A stretch of 64,000 nt of DNA from Toxotes chatareus. Its lineage: Eukaryota; Chordata; Actinopteri; Toxotidae. Shown here one piece after another: positions 31,151 to 45,100 of the stretch (position 1 is its first letter; each line of letters opens with the position of its first letter). The stretch lies in assembly GCA_016801885.1 (NCBI GenBank), contig CM028884.1, forward strand, positions 27,551,577 through 27,615,576, in the 5' to 3' direction. The position numbers were made by a program, and so were the translations under genes. Under the pieces are notes generated by a model that was not told the origin of the DNA, did no database searches, and saw only the letters and a program-made list of their open reading frames with translations.

Positions 31151-34100
31151 CACTTGCTTCGTTAGTGCTCCTGGCTGTTGTAACAACAGTCATTAGAGTC
31201 GCTGGAATCACACAAGGCCAGGTGCAAATGATTGTTAAGTCTCCTGTGAGTACAATGGTACAAGCTGCTGAAAAAAAAATGTTGTGCCACCTAAGGCTTT
31301 CCCCTTTGCAGGAAATGCAAGTAATTTGAATAATAATAGTTTGAGTGTTTTACACAGTGAGTTGCAGTGAGGTTTTTAAAAAAAAACATTATTGTTTTCA
31401 CATTGTAAACTGCTCGGTGCGTATTTTTTCGATGCTGACATATTCTAAATGCCTTTATTCCATTTGCAAGTGAAAAAAAAACAAACAAAAAAAAAAAACA
31501 CTGCAGTGGCTACTTGGAATTAACTGGTCACATAAATTACAGGTTTTATCCTGTAAATGTATGTGCTCATTCCAAGGGAATGATGATTTGCAGTTGTACA
31601 GTCGAGCCTGGGGTGTTTGGTAAAAAATATGCCAGGGAAAATAACAACGTTATCCTTTAATGAGTCTTTCAAAATAAATTGCCTTGGCAAAACAAGAACG
31701 TTCCCTCTCTGGAACTGGCAATTTTGTCACTACTTGAAAAGCCTTGGCAGTGTGCTAGTGAGTGCTTGTATTTGAAAGTAAACAACAGTTAATTAATACA
31801 CAATGGTCTGAATCATTGGTAGGAAATGAGTCAACGATGACAGTGCCTCGACTATTTTTAGCCTGCAGAAGGAGTTATGGGTTGAAGCAAACTAATAATT
31901 TAGACTCTTTAATACTGCAAGTGAAAAGTTAACTTAAACAGAGGTGGAAAATAAAACTTGTATTATTCTTTATTGGTTATTAGTGGAACCCAAAGACCTG
32001 AGGAGATACTGAGAAATAAACACAATAGCAGTAGTAATAGTGCTGAGAGTCATATCAAAGACAAATCACTTTTCCCATCCACAAATAAGCCTCAACAGGA
32101 CATTTCTTTAATGCTGCCTTCTAGACCTTCAGACCTTTTTTTTTTTTTTTTTTTTTTAATAGTGCCACTATCTGGAACCGACGTACATTTGCTTGCTAAC
32201 AAACCCTTATGCTTGCTTTCGCAGGCTGTTTGTTTACCACTGTTTAATGTTTCAGCTGTTTTACTGTTTGTTTTTAATAGAAGCAGTACTGACTAAAAGT
32301 AAATTAGGGACGTCCTTACTCAAATCAGCAAAATGCTTGTTGTGTTTAAAGAATAAATTCTGAGGTGCTCAGAAGTAGGGCTTCAGAGACCCAGGGTGTC
32401 AATCACACCAGTCGTAGCTTGGTCATGATTTCCAAGGATAGCAGCTGGCTGCGTTTGCTGGTGGGAATCTTGAATCAGGGATCTTGTTCTTGCTGCTGCA
32501 CCAGTGACTGCTGGTTGGTGGAGCTGGTCAGGGCGAGGTCAAGTGAAAAGAAGCCATTGGAGATGCTGTGTATCATAGGAGGTGTTTGTCTGTCATCCAT
32601 AGGACAGCTATGGAGAGATCAGTGATGAGGACTACAGCGCAGAGGGAAGTGGACGCTGCAAATTTTGTGGCAGAGAACAATGGCAAAAATCTACAAAGGA
32701 GAAATTTTGGTTGCTGTAAAAAAACATTTCTACAAAAAATGCCTTTTTTATGCTAAAGCTTATTTATTTCTAATTTTCTCTTTATCTCCAACAGATGGGG
32801 AAACATAAGAGAGGCCTTTGTGATTACACCTTTAACAAGGCTGACTGTCACTACAGAAATAGTGACACCATTATCTGAGGATACAGTTTGTGTTTAATTA
32901 CAGTTTAATAATAACTTGGATGTGTGAAGAGTAATCATGTCACAGACTGATGTACAGTATAGTGCAGACCCCGTGTGTGAGTGTCTGTGGTTGTACGCTG
33001 AGTGGCTTCCACAGCAGAGGATGAGCGGATTCACTGACAGATGAGCTGGATAACTGTTAGGAAGGCATGTAGGAAACTAATTAGCCCAGACGAGATCATT
33101 ACTTCACTTTCTGCTATACACCATTAACCTCATGGTAGAAAATCGCTTAAAAACAAAGTTGCTTTCTGTGCGTATCAGCTTTTCTTATTTTGTTGTTGCA
33201 CCTTTTCATTAATTTCCAAGCAGAAAAACACTGTCCTACCTATAAAACTGATGCTCCATTGGATTAAGAAATGATTACCAGCATATGTTTACCATTCGGT
33301 GAGCGATGCTACAGCTGAAACTGCTTTTAGCTGTAGCATCTCTCCTGTTCATTATTGCTGAAATGGTGACAGACGTGCATTAATGAAGAATAATTTGCAG
33401 GCAGCATGATGTGCACGTCTTGTTTGGAGCTGTATAGCACTTTGCTTTACGCTTACAGCTGAGCCTTCCTCTCTCACTGTGGGGTCCAGGACTGAGGGAG
33501 ATAACATCCAATATCCAATTCCCTCAGGCGCAGGGCTTTACTCAAGTGTGTGTGCCTTTCCTTAGAATTAGCACCTGTGTATTATGGTCTGGTACTCAGC
33601 AGCCACAACAGAGCAAGAGAAATCAATGACCCTGCCCTCGTGAAAGAAGTAGGTGAGCGAGGACATTCATCAGATCAGAGGTGGAATCAAATGGAATCAC
33701 AGCTGTGCCTCCAGACTGGGTGGTTTTCTAGGAGATGTGGTTCGGACGTAGCAGGGTCCATGTGACCCTGAACCCAGGGTCGCATGCTCTTTGTTATCAT
33801 TTTGTCTCACACTAATGCCCGAGACGTTAATGTAATTTATGACGTGATTGTTTTTGAGACAATTTTACACATGACACTTGACACTTTCAGTGTCCCATAG
33901 GTGCTTTAAGTGGACATATAACAAAGAAACACAAGCAAATCAGTTCAGACTGAGGACGATGCTTTCATGTACCTCTGGGGCCTGTGCTTTAGGAAGTTTA
34001 CTGTGATCAGATGTTCCTGGTGTGGCCACACTGCATACATGGAACAGACACACAGATCTTTTAAAAAGCTGACTACAGAGACCACAGCTCTCTATTGTTT

Positions 34101-34184
34101 GAATTTTTGTTCACATTACAGATTATGTCCTTACAGATTATGTTGCAGTATGACTTAAATGAGACTTCACAGTTACTAAGACTG
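31151..34184. other. intergenic, no gene recognised
   Basis: AT-rich sequence with a T-run at 32139-32158 and a GC-richer patch at 32365-32660 that has no recognised coding content. It contains the hairpin at 33301-33344. Confidence 0.6.
33301..33344. repeat. near-perfect hairpin, 16-bp stem with 4-base loop
   Basis: GATGCTACAGCT at 33305-33316 and AGCTGTAGCATC at 33329-33340 are exact complements. Inside them GAAA pairs with TTTT (one G-T) around a CTGC loop. Outside, GAG pairs with CTC after one mismatch. No known element is recognised. Confidence 0.85.
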
Positions 34185-35345
34185 TAATGTCCCCCAGGAG
34201 AAAATTGTTGTTCACAGCAATGTACATTACAGAAGATCAGTATTGCACTTTACACACATCATCATCACATAACAATGACAGGAGAACAGGATGCGTAGTT
34301 CCCTCAGGGAGTCACCCTGTTGAGGGCTGCTATGGGTGCAGGTACCAGGCTTATTCCCAAAGTGAGGCCTTCTGTACCTCAGGGGTCTGTACCTCTGCCC
34401 AGGGGGCAGTACAGTGAAGTGGCAGCTGAGTGGGTTTTGATGTCATGTACTATTGTATTTGCAATGTGTGCGATGGCCTTACAATTGAGCTCTGAGAAGT
34501 TGTGGGGTGGGGTGGTGGGGCAATTATCTTGGCAGCTGTGTTGGTTGTGCATGTGAGTTTGGCCCAGTTTGTGGCACAGAAACAGGTGGAGCAGGAGGGC
34601 AGGGTGGGTAGAAGGGGGTCCTTTGAGTTCCCGGATGGCTGATGTTCTTTGATGACTCTTTTTTTTTTTTTTTTGAACTCCCAGTTGTTGGTTGACAGTT
34701 GGTAAGATGATGCGTAGCAGTAGCTTCTCCAGGCACTTCATTATAATGGATGTGAGGGCAGTGAGGTGCTAATGATTGAGTTCTGTGGGTCCAGGTTTTT
34801 GGGGCCCCCGGGATTGTTGTTGTGGTTTTCCAGAGGCTGGGTATTGTGGCAAGTAGGATTTACAGAAAAGTGAAGGAAGAATTGGTGAGCGTTCCATGGC
34901 ACAGGAACTTGAGAATCCTTATCAGGATGCTGAGCTGTCGCCGTACCCTCTCCTCTGAGAAGGGGGCCGGCTCCTTGGGCTCTCAGCTCTTTGATGCGTT
35001 TGTCTGTGAAACCCTGAGGTGTCAAAGTGAGTGAAGAATGAGTTTAGTGTTGAAAAGTTCTGTGTCACTTGATGTTGATGGACTGTTTGTGTTCACATCC
35101 AGTCAGAGTTTTCACCATCTGTAAATCTTGTTTTGTGTTCTTGTTGCCAAATTCCTGCTCCAGTTCCTCCTTAAATTTCAGTTTTTTGCTTTAAGCAGTT
35201 TGCCATCCTGAGACCAGCCCAGTCTTTGAGCCTGAAAGCTTTATGCTTCTCTTTCAGGTTCAGTTTTATTTGAGGCGTGATCCAAGGCTTGGAGATGGGA
35301 TATGTCTTTATTGTTTTGACTGGTATAGTGGTAGTTTTGCAGTAG
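34185..35345 (-). mobile_element. 5'-truncated LINE remnant (reverse-transcriptase region)
   Basis: Reading the minus strand from 35,340 down, broken frames keep pieces of a non-LTR retrotransposon: KPWITPQIK and LKEKHKAF, the linker before the reverse transcriptase; LTALTSIIMKCLEKLLL, a classic RT segment (34700-34770); GRRYRPLRYRR near the C-terminus (34360-34400); and a 3' end with a CAACAATTTTCTCCTGGGGG motif (34190-34220). Several stops and frameshifts and a poly-A insertion (poly-T at 34659-34675 on +) break it. The clade is unclear; it resembles fish jockey/CR1/Rex1-group LINEs. Confidence 0.75.
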
Positions 35346-38300
35346 ATTTATTGTGCCACAGATTGTCTGGTGATGACTAAGCTGTGCACAGTTACAGCAG
35401 GGGTTAAATGACTAATTTGACAGTTTGGGGAAAAAAACCCCCATCTGTATAAAAACACATGTAAAAATGAAAAATTGCGGTGTTACTGTGGGCTGTGTGA
35501 CAAACAGTTTTTTGATTGCTTGGCCAGTAATTCTGCAAACCAGTTAACTGGTGAGTTTTAGAGGTGCTGGTAGTTGAATTTGTCATTTCAGGACAGAAAT
35601 AGAACAGGATACAGAAATACAGCATAACTGTCTACCAGGGAGGATATTTCCTCAGCTCACTGTGAATTTTGCATATGAACATTTAACACATTTAAGAACA
35701 ATTTAATAATTAGAGCACCATCAGAAACAGGGAACCAGGTGATGCTAAAAACAGCAATAATAAAACACAAATCATGTAACATAAAATGCTGTCGAGCAGG
35801 TCTTGCAGATCATAATAATCATCATAAACATCACGTCCTACTAAGAAATACTGTACCTTTAACAGACCTTTTGGTCTGGTTTAAATACTGTTGTCAGTGT
35901 AGATGTAGAAGCAGCTGCTCACTTGCAGTTGACCAAGAACGGAGGACCTCTGATACGCCTGCCAGGCAGCTTGTTTTCACCTGAAAACCCTCTGTAGAAC
36001 TTGGATAATGCATACATTTAAATTGATTGCTGTATCCTGGGGGGGATTGTAGAAATCAACGTTATGCATCCTGAGTGTACCGTGTGAAATATGCTAATTA
36101 CACTGTAATTTGTAACCTTGTCTGGGAACATTATTTCTTGCCATCACAGACTGAATGTGTGAACGGAACCAAATATTTGTCTGCATCAGCACAGAGAGGC
36201 GTGTGGGCGAGCGGAGGACAACATCTGTCTACTGTATTATGGGCTCTTTGATTTGTGCCCGATCCAGATGGGCCGTCACGCTTCGTGGTTTCACACTGCA
36301 AACTCTACAGTAACAAATGACTCAGGCTGTGATCCAATGGCAGGGACTTTCACTAGGACAAACAAAAGGCCAGATGAATGGGCATCTGTGGCTGCACTGT
36401 CACTTGTTCCTCTCGTCCTATGAAGCCTGGTGAAGGGAAAACTTTAAATGTCAAAAGTAATAAATTGCAAGCCAAGTATTGATAACCCCTGAGCTGTTTT
36501 AGTTATATTTTAAACAATAATTATTATTGACAGCAAAATCATTTTTATAGCTGAATTTAAAGTATCAAAGTAAATCAGATAACGTTTCTAACATTATGCA
36601 GTAGCAGTTCAATATAAAGGAGTGTATCTACCAACTTATCCCAGATTACTGGACATGCATTTTGATTCCTTCACGTGGTTTGGTATAGGCAACCAAAGCA
36701 CTGGATGATTAAGGTTTGGTAAGGTTGAAATGCTATGTCCTGTGCTTCAAGTCACTACGGACTTTTTCAGGATAAAACCAAGATGAAAATCTTTTCATTA
36801 CTGTAACCAAGTGCTGTGACTGAGTAAAAATAGAAAATAAAAAACAGAAATAAACATTCGATCGTGCTGTTGTTGTTACGAGCAGATACTGTTCAATATC
36901 AACATTTTTGCCAGATACTGTAATTAACACCATCTCCTCACTGTTTTGATAAAAACACAGTATGAGCAGCATTATGTTTACTGCAAGAATTTAACTGCTT
37001 TTGCAAATAAATTAAATCTAAAAGCAGTTTCTAGGACACAGGGTTGCACGGACAATAGCAAACATTAGAGGTAAACGTTCGAGGCATTGGAGCAAAGAGA
37101 CGTGAATGGAAAGATAGTTTAATTAAAGCTGAATCCAATTTTGACAATTTTCGCACAACTTGGTTTGGATTTGCGGTTGTGTGTTAGTGTAGCTGTATCT
37201 CTTGTATTGGTGTTCTGGTTGGTATTGGTTAATCCTCATAGCACATGGAAGAAATAGTGAACTTTGCTTTGCTTGTAGGCACGTTTCCAATTTTTTGTTA
37301 TACGGCTCACACAGAAGAATGTGGATTCCAGTTTCTTGTTCCTTCACTACAATAGCTCTTACTGTGTTGGACTGTTATGGAGTGGGTTGTTGCTGTAGCC
37401 TTCCAGGCTCAGCTGTGTTCAGCCATGTTCAGCCCACCAGTGGCACTGCAGCCTCAGCTTGATGGTAGCAGAAGGAGACTGGGAGGACTTCCTCAGGACA
37501 GAGACTCTACGGCTCCTTCGCCTGGGACTGATGCACATCTTCAGGCAACAGAGAGCATCTGATACACTTGTATATTACTCTAATTATACAAGCTGTAGCG
37601 TTGTAAGATGGAAAGCAATTTCATCAGTGTCATATTGTGTACAAGATTAAATTTTGTGAAATACGGGCAGAGGGGGGATCTACCACCTTAGGAAGGGAGA
37701 ACATGTTGCCATCTAAAATTAATTTACTCGTGAATGTAGGCAGCTCTGTCATCACACCAAAAAATCCCAACCTCTCCCTCGTGTTCAGCAGATTATTCTG
37801 TCAGATGAAATAATTAATTATCAGTGTGATCGACATCATCGGGTATCATGTTTGTTTGAACTTGCAGTGTGCGGGGCAACCCTCTTTATTGTGATATCCA
37901 TGTGGATAATCCTCTGAATCCCATTCTAGGACTGTATTATTTTATTCATAAGATCTGCTGATACATTATCAGGCTTGGATGGAGACATGTGAATCCATTT
38001 GGTGTCTCTTCCTCTGCTGGAGGTTGATCAGTGCCATTGCACATGTGGGCTATTGTCATGTTTCAAACTGCCTGTCGCGGCTTTGCTTCAGCGGCGCTCT
38101 TCATTTCCTTTTTTACTTCCTGGCTCTGGAATCTTCATCACTTTTTTTTTTTTTTTTTTTAGGTCTGTTGGCCTCCTTTTGTTTCCTCTTTTGATTTTGG
38201 GACCTGACCGAGAAACGTTTCCTGTGATGCTTTGATTTTTGTCAATCTCTGCACGTCTGAGAATTATTTTTCCCCTTCTCTAATTGAGATTTCTCACACT

Positions 38301-41129
38301 GCCTCAAATATACTGGTCTTCAGAGTCCATACATTCATAATTATGGCTCACAACACAGTTAATAGTTTTCTAGAGATGTACCTTATTTTTTAATATGTCA
38401 TTATTTCACTGTCCACAGTACTTTGTGTAATTGGTATAAATGCTGAGTAGCTAGAAGAACTTAGAAATTGCTCACTCCCCAGTGGGTGATTTTTGTGATA
38501 GGTGATCATCATCAAGATGAACAAACACTGACTGTAGCTGATAGGTTGTGAGTTTGGGTGATTTTACCTACAGTCACATCCTTGTCTGTTATCACAACTA
38601 AAAGCAAAACTCAAGAACAGCAAATTATCGTTGTTCCTGTAATTGCCCCTTAAATATGCAACTGCTTGAAATAAACCCAAAGATACTATGCTTGCTCATT
38701 AGATTTTTGGAAAACATTTCTCTCTTGTTATTAATTGAAAACAGTATGTATTTGCTCTGTGCCATATGGGTTTGTTATGTAATAAATGTTGTTTCATTGC
38801 AAACAAATGACTAAAGCATAGTTGATATTGATGAACATTTTAGCTCTGACATCAATTAAATCCATATTTGTGTCAAACCAGTGACTTTTGTCATGGAGCT
38901 CAGTTTCGGTTTTTTTCCCCAACTTTAAATGCTGAGCTCATAGATTTGCCTTTTCCAGAAAAGTTAACTTTGAAAACTGGAGCATCTGCTGCATCTGGAC
39001 TTGTCATATGTTCAAAGCCCTCATTTGTCCAGGGATTATTTAACCAAATGTTATGATGATAATGACTGGAAAAGGTCTCCCCCTGGAATGTTTCTCTTTA
39101 AGCAGCTGTTTGCAAGAATATTTTGGGAAATAAACTTGTGCACTTTTTGTAAAAATCAACCCATTGTATGTTTGTACATCAAATATAGAGAGGTTCAAGG
39201 TGTGTTTAACCTGGCTTAGCACAAACACAGGAAAAAGGAGGAAATGGCACAGAGACTCTCGAGGGACAACTATGGCTTGCAAGGTGATGGTCATGTGACA
39301 GACAGACAGAGGCAGCTGAAGGTATCTGTAGGCCACTGTAAACCTTGTACTGTACTTTGACCACAGTTAAAGGTTCCCTGTGGTGTTTTTGACCTCTGGT
39401 AGTTCTCTGGAGCAGTTTTTCCCCGTTTCCTTGGTTTCACACTATTGCTCTGATCAATAGGTCGCGGTAACATGACGAAATATGCTGCAATGCACCATTA
39501 ATGGTATAGTTGATTGTTATTGTATATGTATATGTTATTTTACTAAAAAGGCAACAAACATGGTTTTTAATAATCAGTTCACAGTAAACTGTAACCAGTT
39601 TAACATTTTGACCCTTTTCCTCACACACAATCATAACAAAAGGAACAGCTGCAAAACAATGAACCTATTTTTCCGAACATTACAAACACTTTGTAATGAA
39701 TCATTAAATTACTTGTGTGTCAGATGTATGGGCCGCTAACAGGAAAAACTATAGTGCACATAGAGCATGTGCACTGAGTGCTGAAGCTGCAGTATACAGT
39801 ATATAGTGCAGCATCTTAGAACCTGGTATTCAGTTTTTCTCAATCCATCTATACTTGGCTGATGTCCTCCACATGACCCTTGTCTCGTGGGTTGTTGTGG
39901 CCAAGTCTCCTGACAGCTAGCATAGCTAACTTAAAGATACCATGCAACAACTTCAAAGTTGTTTATTTACAGGTAACATCTCATACCTGAAACAGAAAAT
40001 CAGCCTTTAGCATGACCAACAACAGGTGTAGTCAGTGATATCAAACCATATAAGTGATGGATGCCGTGTTATCACCATCTTTCCTCTGAACAAGGCGGGA
40101 GATGTCTTTTGGTGGATGCTAGCTGTTTCTCCCTGCTTGCAGTCTTTGTTCTAAGCAAAGCTTATCACATCCTTGACCAATCTCCATGCAGAACAGAGAG
40201 GATAATCTAATTCCCAGTAAGACATAATTATTTCCTAAAATGTCAGAGTATTCATTTAAGGTTTTACTTCTTTTCCTTTGTCTCTATCTCATTGTGCAGA
40301 GCTCTTCTACATTATTTCTCACAATCAAATTCACTGTGGGGTGATTGAACAGAAAACAAGTGGGAAAAACAAGAGATCAGTCCTCTGTTTTGAAGCTGTT
40401 TTCTTCTCTTGAGTCATCAACGTAAATCACGCAGAGAGGATTACTGGCCAGCTACTTTCCTCGGCTCAAACAGTGGTAGTGTCAAAGTATTATTACCGCG
40501 TCAAAACCCACCAAATTGAGCTCCCAATGCCGTGTGGGCCCCAGAGCAGAGAACACAAATGTCAGCTAGATTACCATCCTAATTGGCACAGCGTTAGCCC
40601 TGCTTTTCTAAAGCCGAGAGCCAGGCTGAGAGCCGAGGTGCAGCGGTGAGGACAGTAATTCACAAAAGCCTCATCTGAACTGAGCAGAGCAGTGAGGAGG
40701 AGGAATCTCCCTTTCTCTTCTCAGGCTCACATTCTCCACACGCAGATGCACACCGCTAGCATGCACATGCATGCATAAACAATGACATGCAAAAACATAC
40801 ACGGGATACAGAATTCACATTCAGCTGGGCACACACCCTCGTAGGTAAGGCCTGATCTGCATGCTTGGTCTCCTGGAATTTCATGAAATAAGAATAAGAT
40901 TTTAAAAATGAAAATACCTGCTGGATGTGGAACGTAAAAGAGAGGAAAGGAAACGCTGTGACGTTCAGTTTTATAGTTGCCCATAGCCTGTACCCCAAAG
41001 AACATTTCAGTTTAAGACACACTGTTAAATGAAGTCTGTGCAAAAACAGCAAAGGTGTTTTGTTCCCAGCACTGCTAATGTTCTTTTTATACTATGTTAA
41101 TATAAAGTGAAACGGCGCGCTCTCATTGA
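35346..41129. other. intergenic, no gene recognised
   Basis: AT-rich sequence. T-runs sit at 38141-38160. The stretches 36160-36430 and 40480-40690 are GC-richer and free of recognised repeats. A fish-repeat phrase (GGCTTAGCACAAACACAGG) is at 39211-39232. No exon with a recognised product. Confidence 0.6.
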
Positions 41130-41200
41130 TAAACCCACAGAGAATTATCACCAACCCTGCAGCTCTACAGGAATTCTTTAGCATCTTTTACCTGTCCAGC
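41130..41200. repeat. dispersed repeat, copy B (CCACAGAGAATTATCACC)
   Basis: Shares CCCACAGAGAATTATCACC and the following CTGCAG with 11364-11435 inside slc6a5 intron 10. Both copies are on the same strand. Confidence 0.6.
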
Positions 41201-42042
41201 ACCAAATGGCTGGCAATCATAGAGCTGAGCTTGTGAAAAAAGTGGAGCATTTAAAGATAAAGAGCCAGAAATTTTTCTCAGAAGTTTGTGGAGAACAGAG
41301 TGGAGCCAAAAAAAGAGAGTGAATATTGGACTTGGCATTCATCAGGGGGCCAGAAACATGATTCTGAATGAAATGTTGTGCTTTGGGAACAGTTTTGAGT
41401 TCTGTGCCTTGTTCAAAAACACTCTGACTAGGTGACACTCTGCTGGATTAAACCAGCAACCTTTTGATTAATAGACACCTTTCTCTGCCATGAGTGATAG
41501 CGGATCCTCTGAATTTTATCTTGGTATGAACAAAATCCTCCTATCCACATCCAGTCTGCTCATTTCACAAAGTGTGACCCTGTGTATTGTATTTCTCTAA
41601 CAATCCACTTTGGAAGCCAGTGACAGCTCTTGAGACTCAACAAACTGTAAGTCCCATCAGTCTGTTTGTTGAAGTGTAATAGAATTGTCAGGGAAATTAC
41701 TTTATTAATGCCATTCAGTTTGCGAGTAAACAAACCAACAGGGATAATATAAGGCAGCACACTATAATCTAGAGATGTTTGCAGTGTAAGGCCATGAGGC
41801 AGATACGTTCACCACATTTGTTTGGCTGGTGGTTGACTATGATGCTGTTTTGGGTCAAGCACAAGATATTCAGCAACAGTGACTGGAAGTGATAATTCAA
41901 ATCAGGTGATTTTTTTTTTTTTCCATTCAGCAACTAAAAACAATCAATTTTCTGTGTGATATTGTTAAATATTATTTCTAAAGCACAACAACAAGAGCAA
42001 TGGAGCAAACTCTTCCAAATATGAAAGTCATGGCACTTACCG
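41201..42042. other. intergenic, no gene recognised
   Basis: Contains GGATTAAACCAGCAACCTTT at 41442-41461, a diverged form of the fish-repeat phrase 'ggattcgaaccagcaacctt', and a T-run near 41909-41923. Confidence 0.55.
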
Positions 42043-42150
42043 TACACTCACCAAGCCTTTCATTAGGAACACCTGTACACCTGCTTATTCATGCAATTAT
42101 CCAATCAGCCAATCATGTGGCAGCAGTGCAGCACTGCATACTATCATGCA
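42043..42150 (+). mobile_element. solo Tc1-like end, same family as 29761-30855
   Basis: TACACTCACCAAGCCTTTCA, TTAGGAACACCTGT and CAGCCAATCATGTGGCAGCA match the left 100 bases of the element at 29761. This copy's end is better preserved than that of the longer element. No transposase region follows. Confidence 0.8.
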
Positions 42151-45100
42151 ACCGAACAGAATAGTTTTCATTTGGAACTTTTTCTCCATGCTGTATACAG
42201 CCTGCTGTTGAGGTGTTCAAACACCATGATCCCAAAGATTTAAAGACTGATGACTAAACAAAAGGCCAATCTGAATAAATGAGTGGAGAAACAAAACAAA
42301 GACAGCTGCTTTCACACACTTTGAAAGTGGTAATTGAATGGATTGATATGAAAATCACATGAATCATATGACATGACCATCCACAACATTCATCTAAACA
42401 CCTAATGGGAGAATATGTTTTCGTAAAAAGGTGCTCCTCCCTTCAGTTTCAGAGATTTGGAGAATCAGTGTCGAGGAGCATTTAAGCTGCTCTTGAGGCT
42501 CCTGGTGGCTCATTATCCTGCCACATTTTCCTCACGCTTGTTTGAGCATCAGCGGTAGAGAAGCCTCAAAAATGCTTTCAGTTTTTTCGGTGAATAGTGT
42601 GATAATATTGAACTATGACCACAGTAATGTGTGCTGAACAAAATAATGCACACAACTACTATTCAGTTTGTTACTCTTTGTGTGTAGTAGCGGTTAATGT
42701 CGCAGTCTGGGAACGGTTTTACACTGATGCAAAACAGAGCTCAGTATGAAACAAAAAAATAAGGGACGGAAACCGTCTGCACTTCGCTGCTTCCCCGCTT
42801 TTTCTCATCTGCATTACACCCTTTTAGATGATCAGGTACTTTTATTCTCCATGTTTTGTTTCCACTGTTTTCCTTTGTACCTTCTCTTCCTGCCTAACCT
42901 GTCATTTACAATGGTTAAATAATACTCTGTGTGCTTGAGATGATGTTACAGTGATTACAGGCTGCTGTAGGGAGAATTAGGTGATTCTTGTGCACTTTGT
43001 ACTCTCCATTAACTGCCACTTGTGTTGTGGGTTGGTGCTCTCCGTGTGGAGAAGAGGTCACAGACTCTGACCTCTGTATTAACCGAATCACCGGGCTGTT
43101 CTCAGCACTGTAGAGTCACTCCCCCTCCGGTCCCCGTACTCATCTGATTGGGGTTAATTACGAGTTTGGTGTAATCATCAGAGGTATGAAATCACAGCTT
43201 TTTTTTTTTTTTTAATGCTAGTTTCGGACTTACGAAAGCCACAGACTAGTGTTTTTTTTTTATCAATCACCAACTTGCAGACAGATGCTGGTTAGATATG
43301 AGATGTTGTCAGAGGTTAAACAAGATGCTGTATCTCAACTACATTCTACATGCTAATTTACTTATTGCCAGAGTACACTCTAAGCAGTTACTATGCAAAA
43401 TGATCCACATACTTAATCCCTTTGTGTTAACAGGATATTACACACGACACACAGTGTTAGACTTTCATCAAACTGTGTCTTTGGACTGTCACTGAATTAG
43501 AAAGCAAAATGTCTTTTTTGAGATTGATTGCTGATTCTCGTTTTCCGAGAACTTTATGTAACTGTTTCTCCACCATCCCGCTGTGAGTAGCTCATTTACT
43601 TATTTTGTGCATTGCATTGTGGGAGAATAGCATTTCTAAACAACATACAAAAAAACCGACCACATTTATTTTGACTGCTGTCTAAAACCAATCAGTAATT
43701 CCACTACTTCTTCAAATTTGTTTTCTAAAATACTAACTTTTCTTGAAGGGTTGGCATAAACTTTAAGAGTGAAAATTAATTAGGAAAAATGGCTTTTACT
43801 TAATGGATTCTCCTCATCACTGTATATCATGACTTCCCACAAACACTTCCAACTCCACCCAGTGATTTCTGAGATCTGATTGAAAGTCTATTTTGGTTAA
43901 ATAATGAGTGAATATGACAAAACTGCACTTTTATGCTTGGAAATAGAACAGAAGTGTGTCCTCACACGTATTAATGCCTTTCCTCTTGACAAACCTGGTG
44001 TGCTCACATAGAAAATAACAGGTACAGGTGTTTTTGTACATGCCATAAGCTGCCCGCATGTGCTGCTGGTAAGGCCTGCAAATGTTTTGTACATTCACTA
44101 AAAAAAAAACCTCACAGACATTTTCAAGGGTTTCTCAGAAAACTAAAAATAGAAATAAATCAGTGCTGCAAATCAGCACAGCTGCACACAAAAAGAGCAG
44201 CCACAGTCACCCAAACAAAACAGCCTAATAATTGAAAGCCAACAGTGTTGTGGAAGAATTTCTGAGGAACACAGATGTTTAGGATCTCAGAGTTTTCACT
44301 CATCAGAAACACATAAAAAAGAGTGACTGAAGCAGACTGGATCTGCTCTCAAACACAGCTGATATTAGATGAAGTATTTCAGTGTTTGTGGCTGAGTCGT
44401 GGAGGTTAATTTGTTGTTTGTGATACAATAGCACTGTGATTGGGAATCCACTAAAAGGACAGCTTTATTGCTCAGATTCAGGGAGGATGGCAGCATGTCT
44501 CTTGCAGGAGTGGGCGTTCAGTAAATGATGTGGGTGTTATTTACATGTAGGTGCTGCTGTTGAGGATTTGAAGTGAAAACATGATGTGGACAGCACCTCT
44601 TACCAGACGCAACACCTTCAACAACACCATACAAGTAAATGCCATCATTAATTTGGACACATCCAGCTGCTGCGTCCCTCACCATCCTCAGCGGACACAG
44701 AGTCTTGCAGAGAATGCAGAGGACTGCTCAAAAGCTAAAACAAACCCAGAAATCATCATTTGTTTTAACAAGCATATCCTTCACTTGGATCAATAAAGCT
44801 TATTTATTTATTTTCTACACATTCTTCATTAAAACTTGCTCTGAAATTGTCCAGAGATTGTACATAAAATTTAATTTGCAACAAAAACACTTTCCAGCTG
44901 AGTGGAATTGACTTAACGCAGCCAGCGCAGTGTATTTTTCCTTTTCCTATTTGCTCTCAATCCTTATTTTTGAAGTCTTCTGCATTTTTCTTTTTTTATA
45001 AAACAGGAAATCCCAAGATTTTTTAAAGTTATAAAATCTATTTCACTTAAAATTCAGTTTGTGAAATTTAGATTTAATACCCTAAATACCCTACACTAAA

